A stretch of DNA of 64,000 nucleotides from Streptomyces cylindrosporus. Its GTDB lineage: Bacteria > Actinomycetota > Actinomycetes > Streptomycetales > Streptomycetaceae. Location: positions 1 to 64,000 of the forward strand of contig NZ_JALDAY010000023.1 of the NCBI RefSeq assembly GCF_022698165.1. The letters are read 5' to 3'. This document shows positions 37,931-46,154 of this stretch, piece after piece; the stretch's first letter is position 1; the number at the start of each line of letters is the position of its first letter. The notes under the pieces were generated by a model. The model was not told the origin of the DNA. It worked only from the letters and a program-made list of their open reading frames with translations, and did no database searches. A program made the translations under genes and the position numbers.

Positions 37931-38553
37931 TCAGGTTTGACCAATCGGGCGACTTCCCGGTCCCCGGCATGCTCGCGCTCACCATGGCCTTCGGCCTGGA
38001 GGGCACGATGCTCAACGTCACCCGGGACCTCGACAAGGGCGTGATCGACCGCTTCCGGTCTCTTCCCATGGCCAACGGCGCGGTCCTGGTGGGCCGTTCG
38101 GCCGCCGACATGCTCCAGTCGGCCGTCGGCCTCGCGGTTCTGGTCGGCGTCGGGTACGCGCTCGGCTGGCGCGTGCACGGCTCGCCGGCCGAATTCCTCG
38201 CCGCCATGGGCCTGTTGCTGCTCCTCCGGTTCGCCATGCTGTGGATCGGCATCCAGCTGGCCCTGGTCGCCGGGAAGCCGGAGCTGGTGCAGGCCGTGCA
38301 GATCCTGGTCTGGCCCGTCGGCTTCCTGTCCAACGCGTTCGCCGTGCCCGAGTCGATGCCGGACTGGCTCGGCACGGTCGTCGAGTGGAACCCGATGTCC
38401 CAGACCGCGACGGCCGTACGCGACCTGCTGGGCGGCCCCGGCGGGGAACCGGGACACGTGTGGGCGGCCGTCGCATGGCCGTTGGGCCTGCTGGCGGTGT
38501 TCTTCCCGTTGGCGGCACGGAAGTTCGGGCACATGAGCCGCTGGGGCCTGTCC
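37931..38553 (+). pseudogene. ABC-2 type (DrrB-like) permease remnant
   Basis: The frame beginning right after the PadR stop reads like the last two thirds of a DrrB-type permease: VPGMLALTMAFGLEGTMLNVTRDLDKGVIDRFRSLPM (shortened here by family knowledge to its marks VPG, LDKGVIDRFRSLPM), LVGRSAADML, WNPMSQTATAVRDLLGG and LAVFFPLAARKF. The first 60-80 residues and the partner ATPase gene expected between PadR and permease are missing, consistent with one deletion. The original stop is also lost: the frame runs on to 38871 through noncoding repeat sequence. ATG 37969 could start a truncated protein, but function is unlikely. Confidence 0.75.
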
Positions 38554-38830
38554 GGCGGATCAGGTCGGCTGCAAGAAACGGTGCTTCCTGGCCAAGCCGA
38601 GCGGGGTCTGGTGCTCCCCCACTGCCTTAAGGGCGTGGGCGGTACCCCCAAGCTGCAAGGCGGAGGAGGCGTAGACATCAGCCGCTGCCGCGGCGGGCGA
38701 CGCGGCGGGGGCACCTCCCGGCCGAAGGCTGGGGGACGTCGGCGACCGACGACAACGCCGCTGGGGGGTACCCCCTCTGGGGGAGCGCGTGCCAGACCCC
38801 GCGACGCCGGCATGGTCCGCCGGACAGGCC
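38554..38830. other. Noncoding stretch with GGTACC-type hairpins
   Basis: About 280 bases between the permease remnant and the glutamate decarboxylase gene. It holds several G-run/C-run palindromes around GGTACC, for example GGGCGGTACCCCCAAGC near 38638 and GGGGGGTACCCCCTCTGGGGG near 38764. Such elements are common between Streptomyces genes. Codon use in the read-through frame is unlike that of a gene. They may act as terminator for the decarboxylase gene, which ends at 38831. Confidence 0.5.
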
Positions 38831-40231
38831 CTAGTGGTGGAAGCCGGTCGCCGCCCCCCTGTCGCTGGTGAACGGATGCCGCTGCCGGCGCAGCTCCGGC
38901 AGCAGTCGCCCCAGGTCCTCCACGAACAGGTCGGCGAGGTCGGTCGAGAAGCCGTTGCGGCACACGATCCGCAGCACGGACAGGTCCTCCCGGTTCGGCG
39001 GGAAGGTGTACGCGGGCAGCAGCCAGCCGCGCTCACGCATCCGCCGGGACACGTCGAAGACGTCGTACGACTCCACGCCCGGCGCCGTGGTGAAGGCGAA
39101 CACCGGCAGTTCCTCGCCCCTGGTGAGGAGCCTGAAGTCGCCGAGCGCCTCCACGCGTTCGGCGAGCTGCACGGCCACGTCGCGCGTCGTCTGCTGCACC
39201 GCCCGGTAGCCCTCGCGGCCGAGGCGCAGGAACGTGTAGTACTGCGCGACCACCTGGGCGCCGGGGCGGGAGAAGTTGAGCGCGAAGGTCGGCATGTCGC
39301 CGCCCAGGTAGTTGACGCGGAAGACGAGCTCCTCGGGCAGCGCCTCCTTGTCGCGCCACAGGGCCCAGCCGACGCCCGGGTACACCAGCCCGTACTTGTG
39401 CCCCGAGGTGTTGATCGACGCCACGCGCGGGAGGCGGAAGTCCCACACCAGGTCCTGGTCGAGGAAGGGCGCGATCATGGCGCCGGAGGCGCCGTCCACG
39501 TGCACCGGGACGTCCAGGCCGGTGCGCTCCTGGAGGGCGTCCAGGGCCGCGCACAGGTCGGCGATCGGCTCGTAGGAGCCGTCGAAGGTGGAGCCGAGGA
39601 TGCCGACGACCCCGATGGTGTTCTCGTCGCAGAGCTCGGCGGCGGCCCGCGGGTCGAGGTGGAAGCGGTCGCCCTCCATGGGGACCAGCCGGGGCTCGAC
39701 CTCCCAGAAGTTGCAGAACTTGTCCCAGCAGACCTGGACGTTGATCCCCATCACGAGGTTGGGGCGCGCCCCCGGCTTCGGATTCCGCTTGCTCCAGCGG
39801 CGCTTGAGGGCCATCCCGGCGAGCATGCACGCCTCGCTCGACCCGGTCGTCGAGCAGCCCACGGCGGCCGCCGGATCCGGCGCGTTCCACAGATCGGCGA
39901 GCATCGCCACGCAGCGCCGCTCCAGCTCGGCGGTGCGCGGGTACTCGTCCTTGTCGATCATGTTCTTGTCCCGGCACTCCGCCATCAGGACGCCGGCCTG
40001 CGGCTCCATCCACGTGGTGACGAAAGTGGCCAGATTCAGCCGGGAGTTGCCGTCCAGCATCAGCTCGTCGTGCACCAGCTGATACGCCGTCATCGGGGGC
40101 AGCGGGGAGTCCGGGAGGTGGTGCTTGGGCGGCGCCTGGGTCATGCCGCCGACCGGATTGGCCTCCCCGAAGAAGGGGTTGACCGAAGCCGGTCGCTCGT
40201 CGGGCTTCTCGGGACCTTTGTGGAGCGGCAT
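38831..40231 (-). CDS. gad: Glutamate decarboxylase
   Basis: 466 residues, the normal length for GadB-type enzymes. PLP-dependent: GCSTTGSSEACMLAGMALK (about 125-143), HVDGASGAM with the Asp that pairs with the PLP ring, and SINTSGHKYGLVYPG with the Schiff-base Lys279. It converts glutamate to GABA, consuming a proton. The next gene upstream on the same strand encodes a ClC-type channel, a pairing that fits acid resistance. ATG 40231 is preceded by AGGAGACACG. The C-terminal HFHH-like tail seen in acid-induced GADs is short here (TGFHH). Confidence 0.94.
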   Translation of the reverse strand: MPLHKGPEKPDERPASVNPFFGEANPVGGMTQAPPKHHLPDSPLPPMTAYQLVHDELMLDGNSRLNLATFVTTWMEPQAGVLMAECRDKNMIDKDEYPRTAELERRCVAMLADLWNAPDPAAAVGCSTTGSSEACMLAGMALKRRWSKRNPKPGARPNLVMGINVQVCWDKFCNFWEVEPRLVPMEGDRFHLDPRAAAELCDENTIGVVGILGSTFDGSYEPIADLCAALDALQERTGLDVPVHVDGASGAMIAPFLDQDLVWDFRLPRVASINTSGHKYGLVYPGVGWALWRDKEALPEELVFRVNYLGGDMPTFALNFSRPGAQVVAQYYTFLRLGREGYRAVQQTTRDVAVQLAERVEALGDFRLLTRGEELPVFAFTTAPGVESYDVFDVSRRMRERGWLLPAYTFPPNREDLSVLRIVCRNGFSTDLADLFVEDLGRLLPELRRQRHPFTSDRGAATGFHH

Positions 40232-40266
40232 GGACGTGTCTCCTCGTGTCGTCTGAAGAACGGATG

Positions 40267-41550
40267 TCAGCGGACGGGAGTTCCGTCGGCGCGCAACTGC
40301 ATCTGCGGGCGCCCGGTCACCAGCAGCCAGGCGGGCAGCGAGGCCAGGCACAACAGGGCGAGGATCTCCGGCGAGGACACCAGCACCGCGGCCGTGAACA
40401 GGCTCACCCAGCCCTGCCGGGTGACGGCGAGGAGCATGCCCAGCACGCCCGTGGCGACACCGAGCGCCGGATGAACGGCCGGTACGAGCGTGTGCGCACC
40501 GAGCCCGAAGGCGGCGCCCACGAACACCGCCGGGAAGATCCGGCCGCCCCGGAACCCGCAGGACGCGGCCACCAGCAGCGCGGCCAGCTTCACCACCGCC
40601 ATCCCCACGAAGGCGCCCGCCGACCGGCCCTCGGGATCCCGCGCCAGCTCCGCGACCTCGTCCAGCCCCTTGAAGAGCGTCAGATGCCCGCCCAGCGCCC
40701 CCAGCAGGCCCAGCACGAGCCCGCCGAGCGTCAGCGCCGGCATCGGGTGCCCCAGCCGCCGGAAAGCGCCGTGAACGTATGGGAAGGCGTACACCGCGCA
40801 CATGCCGAGCACGGCCGCCAGCGACGCGACCACCAGTGCCGACAGCAGATCGCCCCAGCCGGGCCGCCCGAACGCGGGCAGCTGAAGGTCGAAGGTCGGA
40901 TGCGCCACCAGGGTGGTGGTCAGGGCACCCGCGCCCGCCGCCACCAGCGGCCCGAACACGTTGTCCCACAGCAGGCCCCTGAGCTGCCGTCCGGCCAGCG
41001 CCTCGGAGATCACCAGCGCCGCCGCCACCGGCGTCCCGAACAGTGCCCCGATCGTCGCCGCCTCCGCCAGCGCCGCCCACAGCCCGCCCGGCATCCGGGG
41101 CGCCAGCCGGCCGCCGAGCCAGAAGGCGAGCCCCACGTTCACCGCGATGATCGGGTTCTCCGGGCCCAGGCTCGGCCCGCCCGCCAGCATCAGCGCGGTC
41201 GCCAGCAGCAGCCCCGGCAGCACCACGGGCGGCATGGGGGCCGCCGCGAGCCCCAGGGTCGCCGGATCCGGCCCCGCGTGCCCGGGCACCTTCCACACCA
41301 CCAGGCCGACCGCCACGCCGGTCGCGGTCAGCACGACGAGCATCCACAGCACGGAGTACCGGCCGACGCCCAGGGCGTCCGGGAGATTCCGCCACAGCAC
41401 GTGCTGGAGGGCCTCCGCCGCCTCGCTCACCCCGAGGAACAGCAGGCTCGACCCCACGCCCACGAGGAGAGCGGGGAGGATCAGTGGCAGCAACGCGCGC
41501 GCGGGGGCTGCCGGGGCGGTCGGCGCCTGCTGCGCGGTGTCGGAGGCCAC
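40267..41550 (-). CDS. ClC-family chloride channel/transporter
   Basis: About 427 residues with ten or more hydrophobic helices. Filter regions fit the ClC family: GGPSLGPENPI corresponds to the GxEGP loop with the gating Glu, and CGFRGGRIFPAVFVGAAFG to the GxFxP loop. In E. coli a ClC antiporter supports extreme acid resistance by balancing charge during decarboxylase action; the 35-base gap to the glutamate decarboxylase suggests the same pairing here. Start uncertain: GTG 41550 is used, GTG 41580 is an alternative with no better ribosome site. C-terminal end is cytoplasmic and short. Confidence 0.88.
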   Translation of the reverse strand: MASDTAQQAPTAPAAPARALLPLILPALLVGVGSSLLFLGVSEAAEALQHVLWRNLPDALGVGRYSVLWMLVVLTATGVAVGLVVWKVPGHAGPDPATLGLAAAPMPPVVLPGLLLATALMLAGGPSLGPENPIIAVNVGLAFWLGGRLAPRMPGGLWAALAEAATIGALFGTPVAAALVISEALAGRQLRGLLWDNVFGPLVAAGAGALTTTLVAHPTFDLQLPAFGRPGWGDLLSALVVASLAAVLGMCAVYAFPYVHGAFRRLGHPMPALTLGGLVLGLLGALGGHLTLFKGLDEVAELARDPEGRSAGAFVGMAVVKLAALLVAASCGFRGGRIFPAVFVGAAFGLGAHTLVPAVHPALGVATGVLGMLLAVTRQGWVSLFTAAVLVSSPEILALLCLASLPAWLLVTGRPQMQLRADGTPVR

Positions 41551-41615
41551 GGGCTCACGATAAACGGACAAAACCGGCACAACATCCGGAGCGGCGGCCC
41601 GGCGCGAGAACGGGC

Positions 41616-41637
41616 TTGCACCTCACGCGACGTGAGG
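41616..41637 (+). promoter_or_regulatory. tipA-type promoter with CCTCACG-CGA-CGTGAGG dyad
   Basis: TTGCAC (-35) runs straight into a perfect 7-bp inverted repeat with a 3-base centre. This matches, as I remember it, the thiostrepton-inducible tipA promoter of Streptomyces lividans almost base for base, including the GAAGGGAGCGGA leader near 41661. As in MerR-type promoters, the activator would bind between -35 and -10 and be its own target. Confidence 0.85.
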
Positions 41638-41676
41638 ACCCACCGTGGAGCGCGTACCGAGAAGGGAGCGGACGAA

Positions 41677-42459
41677 GTGAGCGACACCGCAGGACGGATC
41701 GGCCACTCCGTGGGTCAGGTCGCCGGCTACGCGCGCGTGACGGTGCGCACGCTGCACCACTACGACGCCATCGGGCTGCTCGTCCCGAGCGAGCGCAGCC
41801 ACGCGGGCCATCGGCGCTACAGCGACGCCGACCTCGACCGGCTGCAGCAGATCCTGTTCTACCGGGAGCTCGGCTTCCCGCTCGACGAGGTCGCGGCCCT
41901 GCTCGACGACCCGGACGCGGACCCGCGCGCGCATCTGCGCCGCCAGCACGAGCTGCTGACCGCCCGGATCGAGAAGCTGCGGAAGATGGCCGAGGCCGTG
42001 GAGCACGCCATGGAGGCACGCAAGATGGGCATCAACCTCACCCCCGAGGAGCGGTTCGAGGTCTTCGGGGACAAGGACCCCGACCAGTACGCCGAGGAGG
42101 CGGAGGCGCGCTGGGGCGGCACCGAGGCGTACGCCGAGTCCCAGCGCCGGGCCGCCCGCTACACCAAGGACGACTGGAAAAGGCTGCAGGCCGAGGTCGA
42201 CGCCTGGAGCGAGCGGTACGCCGCCCTGGTGGCCGCCGGCGACCCGCCGACCGGCGAGGCGGCCATGGACCTGGCCGAGGAACACCGCCTGCACATCCAC
42301 AGGTGGTTCTACGAGTGCCCGTACGAGATGCACCTGTGCCTCGCCGGGATGTACGTCGCCGACGAACGCTTCAAGGCGTTCTACGACTCCATGCACCCCG
42401 GCCTGGCCGAGCACCTCAAGAACGCGATCACGGCGAACGCGGCCCGCCAGGCCTCGTAA
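41677..42459 (+). CDS. tipA: TipA: MerR regulator with thiopeptide-binding TipAS domain
   Basis: 260 residues. An N-terminal MerR DNA-binding domain (VGQVAGYARVTVRTLHHYDAIGLL) and coiled coil (about 80-115) lead to the TipAS antibiotic-binding domain. TipAS starts at an internal ATG (42025, MGINLTPEERFEVFGD) with its own GGAGG eight bases upstream, as in S. lividans, so two proteins are probably made. The two cysteines of the ligand region (YECPYEMHLCLAGMYV) are kept; the second is expected to bond to dehydroalanines of thiopeptides such as thiostrepton. GTG start at 41677. It activates its own promoter when bound. No thiopeptide genes are nearby. Confidence 0.94.
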   Translation: MSDTAGRIGHSVGQVAGYARVTVRTLHHYDAIGLLVPSERSHAGHRRYSDADLDRLQQILFYRELGFPLDEVAALLDDPDADPRAHLRRQHELLTARIEKLRKMAEAVEHAMEARKMGINLTPEERFEVFGDKDPDQYAEEAEARWGGTEAYAESQRRAARYTKDDWKRLQAEVDAWSERYAALVAAGDPPTGEAAMDLAEEHRLHIHRWFYECPYEMHLCLAGMYVADERFKAFYDSMHPGLAEHLKNAITANAARQAS

Positions 42460-42486
42460 CCCCGCCGGCCCTCCCGGCCCGGGGGC

Positions 42487-42732
42487 TCACTCCCGGGCCA
42501 GGACCACCGCGGTCCCGTACGCGCACACCTCGGTGCCCACGTCGGCCGCCTCCGTCACGTCGAAGCGGAACATCAGCACCGCGTTCGCCCCACGCGCACG
42601 TGCCCGCTCGGCGAGCCGCTCCATGGCCTGGTTGCGGGTCTGCACGAGCGTCTTGGTGAGCCCCTTGAGCTCACCGCCGATCATCGACTTCAGCCCGGCC
42701 CCGATCTGGCTGCCCAGATGCCGGGACCGCAC
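42487..42732 (-). pseudogene. N-terminally truncated YbjQ/UPF0145 protein
   Basis: 81 codons from GTG 42732: RSRHLGSQIGAGLKSMIGGELKGLTKTL and TRNQAMERLAERARARGANAVLMFRFDV are YbjQ hallmarks. Intact members have about 25 more residues before FGLTVRSR; here FGLTV is still readable upstream but is preceded in frame by TGA, so the first strand of the fold is lost. The open frame could give a short protein, but it would lack part of the core. It lies between tipA (convergent) and the divergent DedA gene. Confidence 0.7.
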
Positions 42733-42904
42733 GGTCAGCCCGAACGCTCATCGATTCCCATGACCTCACAGCTTTGTCCCAGTCGGCCCACAGTGCATCC
42801 TGGAGACACCGGTGGAACCTGGGGCGGACACATTGCGTTGATAGCTTTGTGCGCCCGCAGAAGGACGCCGTGCCTTTCTCCACCCCTCCAGGGAGCCCGG
42901 AACC

Positions 42905-43756
42905 GTGACGACGCTTGCCCTAGGCCCGAACTGGCTGGATCCGAACTACCTGCTCGACACGTTCGGCATCTGGGGCCTGCTCCTGATCGTCTTCGCAGAG
43001 TCGGGTCTGCTGATCGGCTTCTTCCTGCCCGGTGACTCCCTGCTGTTCACCACCGGCCTGCTGATCACCTCGCACCAGATGGACTTCCCGCTGTGGGGCG
43101 CCATCGCCCTGATCTGTGCCGCCGCGATCCTCGGCGACCAGGCGGGCTACATGTTCGGCAAGAAGGTCGGCCCGTCCCTCTTCAACCGCCCGGACTCCCG
43201 CCTCTTCAAGCAGGAGAACGTGGTCAAGGCCCACGAGTTCTTCGAGAAGTACGGCCCGAAGTCCCTGGTCCTGGCCCGCTTCGTCCCCGTGGTCCGCACG
43301 TTCACGCCGATCATCGCCGGCGTCAGCGGCATGAAGTACCGCTCGTTTTTGACCTTCAACGTGATCGGTGGCGTCCTCTGGGGCGCCGGAGTCACCCTGC
43401 TCGGCTCCTGGCTCGGCAAGATCGACTTCGTCCACAAGAACATCGAGGCGATCCTCATCCTGATCGTCTTCGTCTCGGTGATCCCGATCATCATCGAGTT
43501 CCTGAGGGCCCGCGGGAAGAACAAGAAGGCGCCCGCCCAGCAGCCCCCGACCCCGCTCCAGCACCAGGCCCCGCCGATGATGGACGACGCGACGACCCAG
43601 CTCCGCCGCATCCCGTCCGCGGACGAGCAGCCGTACTACCAGCCCCAGCAGCAGCCGTACGACCCGAACCAGCACTACGCCCAGCCCCAGTACCCGCAGC
43701 AGCAGCAGTACGGCGGCCGGCAGAACGGCCAGCACCCCTTCAACCAGGGTTACTGA
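42905..43756 (+). CDS. DedA-family membrane protein
   Basis: 283 residues. DedA/SNARE-associated fold: FGIWGLLLIVFAESGLLIGFFLPGDSLLF (with the family ExGLxxxxxxPG motif), GDQAGYMFGKKVG and LARFVPVVRTFTPIIAGVSGM, where the Arg residues are essential in relatives. Several membrane segments follow. DedA proteins help recycle lipid carriers or hold the proton gradient. The last 85 residues are a cytoplasmic Gln/Pro/Tyr-rich tail (many QPQQQPY-like units), commonly seen in Streptomyces versions. GTG start at 42905 after AGGGAGCCCGGAACC. Confidence 0.92.
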   Translation: MTTLALGPNWLDPNYLLDTFGIWGLLLIVFAESGLLIGFFLPGDSLLFTTGLLITSHQMDFPLWGAIALICAAAILGDQAGYMFGKKVGPSLFNRPDSRLFKQENVVKAHEFFEKYGPKSLVLARFVPVVRTFTPIIAGVSGMKYRSFLTFNVIGGVLWGAGVTLLGSWLGKIDFVHKNIEAILILIVFVSVIPIIIEFLRARGKNKKAPAQQPPTPLQHQAPPMMDDATTQLRRIPSADEQPYYQPQQQPYDPNQHYAQPQYPQQQQYGGRQNGQHPFNQGY

Positions 43757-43758
43757 AA

Positions 43759-43811
43759 GCGCCCCTTCAGGGGCGCGGGGAACTGCGCGACCAGCCACGG
43801 CCGACCCGCAC
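43759..43811 (+). terminator. GCGCCCC-TTCA-GGGGCGC hairpin with Streptomyces intergenic repeat
   Basis: A 7-bp perfect stem with TTCA loop three bases past the DedA stop, followed by GGGGAACTGCGCGACCAGCC and CGGCCGACCCGCA. This hairpin-plus-tail sequence recurs between genes in many Streptomyces genomes (from memory) and probably ends DedA transcription. The opposite gene ends at 43848. Confidence 0.8.
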
Positions 43812-43847
43812 ACGCCACCGAACCGTGCACCCCACCCCAATAGGCGC

Positions 43848-45476
43848 TCAGAACCCCCGAGTCCGCTTAGCAGCCCGCCGCTTGTCCGCGGAGCCGATCC
43901 GCAGGAACAGCCGCGAGATCTCCGACCCCAGATTGACCCCGATGGCGATGGCCATGGCCAGTGACGCGGCCGTGGCCAGCGACACCAGGCCCTTGTCGAC
44001 ATCGTTCTGCGCGATCGACAACAGCCCGAAGTACGTCGAGGAACCCGGCAGCAGAGGCCCGATCGCGGCCGTCGTGTATGGCAGCGCGGAGGCGAACCGG
44101 TAGCGGGACAGCAACTGCCCGAACAGCCCCACCAACCCCGCCGCGACGGCCGTAGAGGCAACCGGAGACAGGCCGCCGGGGTAGTGCAGCGCGCCGTACA
44201 CACACCACGCGACACCCCCGTTCAGCGTCACCCACAGCACGGTGGACCGTTCCTGCTGGAGCAGCACGGCGAAGGTCAGCGACAACAGCATCGACGCGGC
44301 GATCTGCCACCCCGGCCGATTGGCGATCGTCACGGCCGCGTCGGGATTGAGCTTCGCCCCCAGGTACACCCCGAAGTACAGGACGACCAGCACACCCACG
44401 ACGATCCCGACGAACAGGTAGACGACCTCCAGGAGCCGCGCCGACGCGGTGATGTAGAACCCGGTCAGCCCGTCCTGCACGCCCGCCACCAGCGCCCGCC
44501 CCGGCAGCAGCGCGAACAGCCCACCGGTGATCACGGCGGACGCCTTCACGTCGACGTGGGCCACCGTCAGCGCCACCCCGATCGCCGCCGGAGGCATCGC
44601 GGCCACCGTGAACTGGTAGAACTCCGGCAGCCCCCGCCCCGCGCACAGCCACGCCAGCCGGTCGCCGAGCATCGCGCCCAGCATGGCCGCCAGGAACACG
44701 ACCACGTCACCGCCGACGAGCACGGACGCGGCGCCCGCGAGCAGCCCGCTGGCCCCGGTGAGCACCCAGGTGGGGTACGGGTGCCGGTTGCGCCGTATCT
44801 CCGCGAGCCGCCGGTAGGCCTCCTCCAGCGTGAAGTGCGTCTCCGGGTCGCTGAGGTCGTCCACCAGCTGGTACACGGCCGCGAGCCGCGTGTAGTCGGT
44901 CGCCCGGCGCCGCACGGTCCGGGACGCCGTCACCGGGTCGTCCACCAGTGACGGCTGGTAGGAGATCGACAGCAGCGTGAAGGTGACGTTCGGCTCGCAC
45001 CGGTCAAGGCCGTACGACCGGCAGACCGCGAACATCGCGGCCTCCACGTCCTCCGCGCCCTCGCCGCCCGCGAGCAGCAACTCGCCGATGCGCAGCGTCA
45101 GGTCGAGCACGCGCGGGACGGCCGGACCGCCCTCGTCCGCCTTCGGCGGCGGCTCCGGCGCGGGCCGCTCGGCCACCGGCATCCGCAGCATCGTGCGCAT
45201 CCGGTCCTGCCACGGCACGTCCTTGGTGAGGCTGACCACCGGCACGCCGGCCGCCGGCGTGAACGCGGCCGGGGCGTGCTGGGCGCTGTAGGTGCTCGGC
45301 GTGCTGAACGCGGAACCCTCCGTCTCGCCCGGAGGGGCCGGTGACGGGCCGAGACCCCGGGGGAGGGCGAACTCGGAGGTGATCTCGGACTCACTGCCCT
45401 CGACCTCGACGCCGGCCGGTGGTGTGAAGGCCATCCGAGCCTCGTCCGACTGCGGCTTGTGGTCCTCCGCTTCCAT
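43848..45476 (-). CDS. ThrE-like threonine/serine exporter (fused ThrE domains)
   Basis: 542 residues. A 100-residue polar N-terminal region rich in Pro/Ser/Glu is followed by the DUF1212 part (VLDLTLRIGELLLAGGEGAEDVEAAMFAVCRSYGL and the LVDDLSDPETHFTLEEAYRRLAEI stretch), then about ten membrane helices covering both ThrE/ThrP-like halves. Corynebacterial ThrE exports threonine and serine by proton antiport. ATG 45476 is used; a GTG one codon upstream is also possible. The signature LLPGSSTYFG lies in the C-terminal half. Monocistronic; convergent with DedA. Confidence 0.88.
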   Translation of the reverse strand: MEAEDHKPQSDEARMAFTPPAGVEVEGSESEITSEFALPRGLGPSPAPPGETEGSAFSTPSTYSAQHAPAAFTPAAGVPVVSLTKDVPWQDRMRTMLRMPVAERPAPEPPPKADEGGPAVPRVLDLTLRIGELLLAGGEGAEDVEAAMFAVCRSYGLDRCEPNVTFTLLSISYQPSLVDDPVTASRTVRRRATDYTRLAAVYQLVDDLSDPETHFTLEEAYRRLAEIRRNRHPYPTWVLTGASGLLAGAASVLVGGDVVVFLAAMLGAMLGDRLAWLCAGRGLPEFYQFTVAAMPPAAIGVALTVAHVDVKASAVITGGLFALLPGRALVAGVQDGLTGFYITASARLLEVVYLFVGIVVGVLVVLYFGVYLGAKLNPDAAVTIANRPGWQIAASMLLSLTFAVLLQQERSTVLWVTLNGGVAWCVYGALHYPGGLSPVASTAVAAGLVGLFGQLLSRYRFASALPYTTAAIGPLLPGSSTYFGLLSIAQNDVDKGLVSLATAASLAMAIAIGVNLGSEISRLFLRIGSADKRRAAKRTRGF

Positions 45477-45583
45477 CACTTGCGCAGCGCTCCCTCTACG
45501 ACGCCTCCAGCAGCCTCAGTATGCGCGGGCATGCGAATGGGCCGCACACGTGCGCGTACGGCCCGTTCACCCCGCCGGAGGCC

Positions 45584-46090
45584 TCAGTGGCCGCCGGACT
45601 CCTTGAAGCGCTTGTACGACCGCTCGATCTCGACCTCGGCGTCGACCCGGCCCACCCAGTTGGCGCCCTCGACGGACTTGCCGGGCTCCAGGTCCTTGTA
45701 GACCTCGAAGAAGTGCTGGATCTCCAGGCGGTCGAACTCCGACACGTGGTGGATGTCACGCAGGTGCTCCACGCGCGGGTCCGTCGCCGGCACGCACAGC
45801 AGCTTGTCGTCGCCGCCGGCCTCGTCCGTCATCCGGAACATGCCGATCGCGCGGCACTTGATGAGGCAGCCCGGGAAGGTCGGCTCGTCCAGGATGACCA
45901 GCGCGTCCAGCGGGTCACCGTCCTCGCCGAGGGTGTTCTCGACGAAGCCGTAGTCGGTCGGGTAGGCGGTCGAGGTGAAGAGTCGACGGTCCAGGCGGAT
46001 CCGACCGGTCTCGTGGTCCACCTCGTACTTGTTCCGCGAACCCTTCGGGATCTCGATCGTGACGTCGAACTCCACCGGTGGCTCCTCCAT
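45584..46090 (-). CDS. ppa: Inorganic pyrophosphatase (family I)
   Basis: 168 residues, a typical soluble bacterial PPase. The signature DGDPLDALVI carries the catalytic aspartates; EIPKGSRNKYEVD and YPTDYGFVENTLGEDGDP supply further Mg-ligands, and FFEVYKDLEPGKSV closes the active site. It hydrolyses PPi to drive biosynthesis forward. ATG 46090 starts the conserved MEEPPVEFDV; a further ATG at 46099 is less likely. Divergent from the D-Ala-D-Ala carboxypeptidase gene with a 64-base shared promoter region. Confidence 0.96.
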   Translation of the reverse strand: MEEPPVEFDVTIEIPKGSRNKYEVDHETGRIRLDRRLFTSTAYPTDYGFVENTLGEDGDPLDALVILDEPTFPGCLIKCRAIGMFRMTDEAGGDDKLLCVPATDPRVEHLRDIHHVSEFDRLEIQHFFEVYKDLEPGKSVEGANWVGRVDAEVEIERSYKRFKESGGH

Positions 46091-46154
46091 GATCAGCACA
46101 TAGTTCTGGTGGTTAAGTGTCCCTCACGCAGGTGTGTGATCGCGAAAGGGGCTG

